NCBI RefSeq assembly: GCF_051433195.1
Contig: NZ_JBHMFT010000008.1
Span: 62,001 to 126,000 of the forward strand
Origin: Falsiroseomonas sp051433195
Lineage (GTDB): Bacteria > Pseudomonadota > Alphaproteobacteria > Acetobacterales > Acetobacteraceae
Length of the DNA: 64,000 nt
Reading direction: 5' to 3'
Both the position numbers and the translations under genes were made by a program. The notes under the pieces are model-generated. The model did not search any database. It was not told the DNA's origin and saw only the letters and a list, made by a program, of their open reading frames with translations. This document shows positions 63,205 to 64,000 of this stretch, piece after piece (the stretch's first letter is position 1; each line of letters starts with the position of its first letter).

Positions 63205-64000
63205 GTGAAGATCCAGGGCATCGAGACGCTGCACTGCGACGCAGGCTGGCGGTACTTCTCCTTCCTCAAGCTCACCACGGATGACGGGCTTGTCGGCTGG
63301 TCCGAGTTCAACGAAGGCTTCGGCAGCACCGGCCTTGGCGCGCTAATCGAGGCATTGGCGCCGATCATCATCGGCATGGACCCAATGCGGATCGAGCTGA
63401 TCGGCAACACGCTGCACACCCGCACCGTGCAATCCCGCGGCGGGCTGAACCGGCAGGCGATCGCGGCCATCGAGAATGCGCTGCTCGACGTCAAGGGCAA
63501 GGCGCTTGGCGTGCCGGTCCATGCGCTGCTCGGCGGCGCGGTGCGGGACCGCATCCCGGTCTACTGGTCGCATTGCGGCAGCTATCGCGCCCGCTATCCC
63601 GAGTCGATGACCGGCGTGCCGATGATCCGCGACTATGATGGCCTGTCGCGGCTGGCGGAGGAGGTGCGCGCCCGTGGCTTCCGCGCGCTCAAGACCAACA
63701 CGCTGTTGCCGGACGGCAAGGGCGGGCTGCGCAGCCACCGCCCCGGCTTCGGCCACGGCGCTGGATTTCCCGAGCTGAACTGGTCGCCCGAGGTGGTGCG
63801 CGGCGCGCATGACACCGCCATGGCGATGCGCCAGGGCGGCGGGCCGGACATGGGTGTGATGCTTGACGTGAACTTCCACTTCAAGCCGGAAGGTGTCATG
63901 CGTATCGCGGAGGCGCTGGCGCCCGTCGGCCTCGCCTGGCTGGAGGTCGATACGCATGACGTGCGCTCGCTTGAACTCATCCGTCGCGCGGCAAACTGCC
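63205..64000 (+). CDS. Enolase-superfamily (mandelate racemase/sugar-acid dehydratase) protein, 3' end cut off
   Basis: First 265 residues; the gene runs past the right edge. The GTG has AAGGA 6 bases upstream. The N-terminal capping domain (MKIQGIETLHCDAGWRYFSF, GLVGWSEFNE) is complete. In the barrel, KALGVPVHALLGG is the usual linker, LKTN may hold the catalytic Lys, MLDVNFHF the first metal Asp and LEVDTHD the second ligand. The subgroup includes dehydratases of galactonate, fuconate and related acids. With the SDR, the Gfo/Idh enzyme and the GntR regulator it completes a sugar-acid degradation set. The third metal ligand and the catalytic base lie outside the window. Confidence 0.85.
   Translation, partial: MKIQGIETLHCDAGWRYFSFLKLTTDDGLVGWSEFNEGFGSTGLGALIEALAPIIIGMDPMRIELIGNTLHTRTVQSRGGLNRQAIAAIENALLDVKGKALGVPVHALLGGAVRDRIPVYWSHCGSYRARYPESMTGVPMIRDYDGLSRLAEEVRARGFRALKTNTLLPDGKGGLRSHRPGFGHGAGFPELNWSPEVVRGAHDTAMAMRQGGGPDMGVMLDVNFHFKPEGVMRIAEALAPVGLAWLEVDTHDVRSLELIRRAANC

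Noticed and set aside
1..64000. tRNA, rRNA and CRISPR arrays
   Set aside because: No cloverleaf-like sequence, conserved rRNA stretch or regularly spaced repeat was found on either strand by reading.

Overview
High-GC (roughly 70%) bacterial DNA with dense, overlapping operons, many Tat-type leader peptides on binding proteins (an RR followed by a hydrophobic run), and a very large load of ABC importers for organic acids, peptides and sugars. This gene content fits an alphaproteobacterium of the Acetobacteraceae (Roseomonas-like); that placement is inference, since the window holds no rRNA or tRNA. Both ends cut through genes.

Layout. (1) 1-2713, minus: the end of an arsenic-resistance locus (an ArsJ-type GAPDH cut by the left edge and an ArsR-ArsC fusion), then a tyrosine recombinase. 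A 13-6-13 inverted repeat overlaps the recombinase promoter and looks like a recombination core site. (2) 2865-9691, plus: a seven-gene operon with a TauA/SsuA-type ABC importer, a cysteine hydrolase, an acyl-CoA dehydrogenase, an amidohydrolase-like protein and an AMP-forming acyl-CoA ligase. It probably imports and activates an organic acid. (3) 9895-19249, plus: a fused HyuA-HyuB (oxoprolinase/hydantoinase) enzyme with a complete Dpp/Opp importer. (4) 19246-23506: a leaderless solute-binding-like protein on the minus strand, then aroM, a DUF917 gene and a second HyuA. Four tandem hairpins, which also lie in a 42-codon ORF, separate the last two genes. (5) 23517-30102, minus: a branched-chain-amino-acid-type (Liv) importer with a short-chain dehydrogenase inserted in the operon and a secreted metallo-beta-lactamase-fold enzyme upstream. 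(6) 30240-34506, minus: a sugar/polyol-type (Ugp/Mal) importer. (7) 34895-39336, minus: a two-gene NAD-dependent formate dehydrogenase whose diaphorase is a NuoE-NuoF fusion. (8) 39778-56043, plus: a tightly packed five-gene operon of giant proteins (897, 1182, 1136, 1604 and 595 aa). They are a PhoD-like metallophosphatase, a DUF6603-like protein and three proteins with no function I can name. This is the best candidate for an undescribed system. (9) 56107-64000: a divergent sugar-acid locus, with a GntR regulator and a Gfo/Idh oxidoreductase on the minus strand and a Ugp/Mal-type importer, an SDR and an enolase-superfamily dehydratase (cut by the right edge) on the plus strand. A perfect 14-bp palindrome lies between the two arms and is the likely GntR operator.

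Regions 2-7 and 9 read as import-and-degrade modules, each pairing one transporter with its enzymes. Region 8 differs: all five products lack export signals and transporters, four of the five have no recognisable catalytic motif, and start/stop coupling suggests the products are made together as one assembly.
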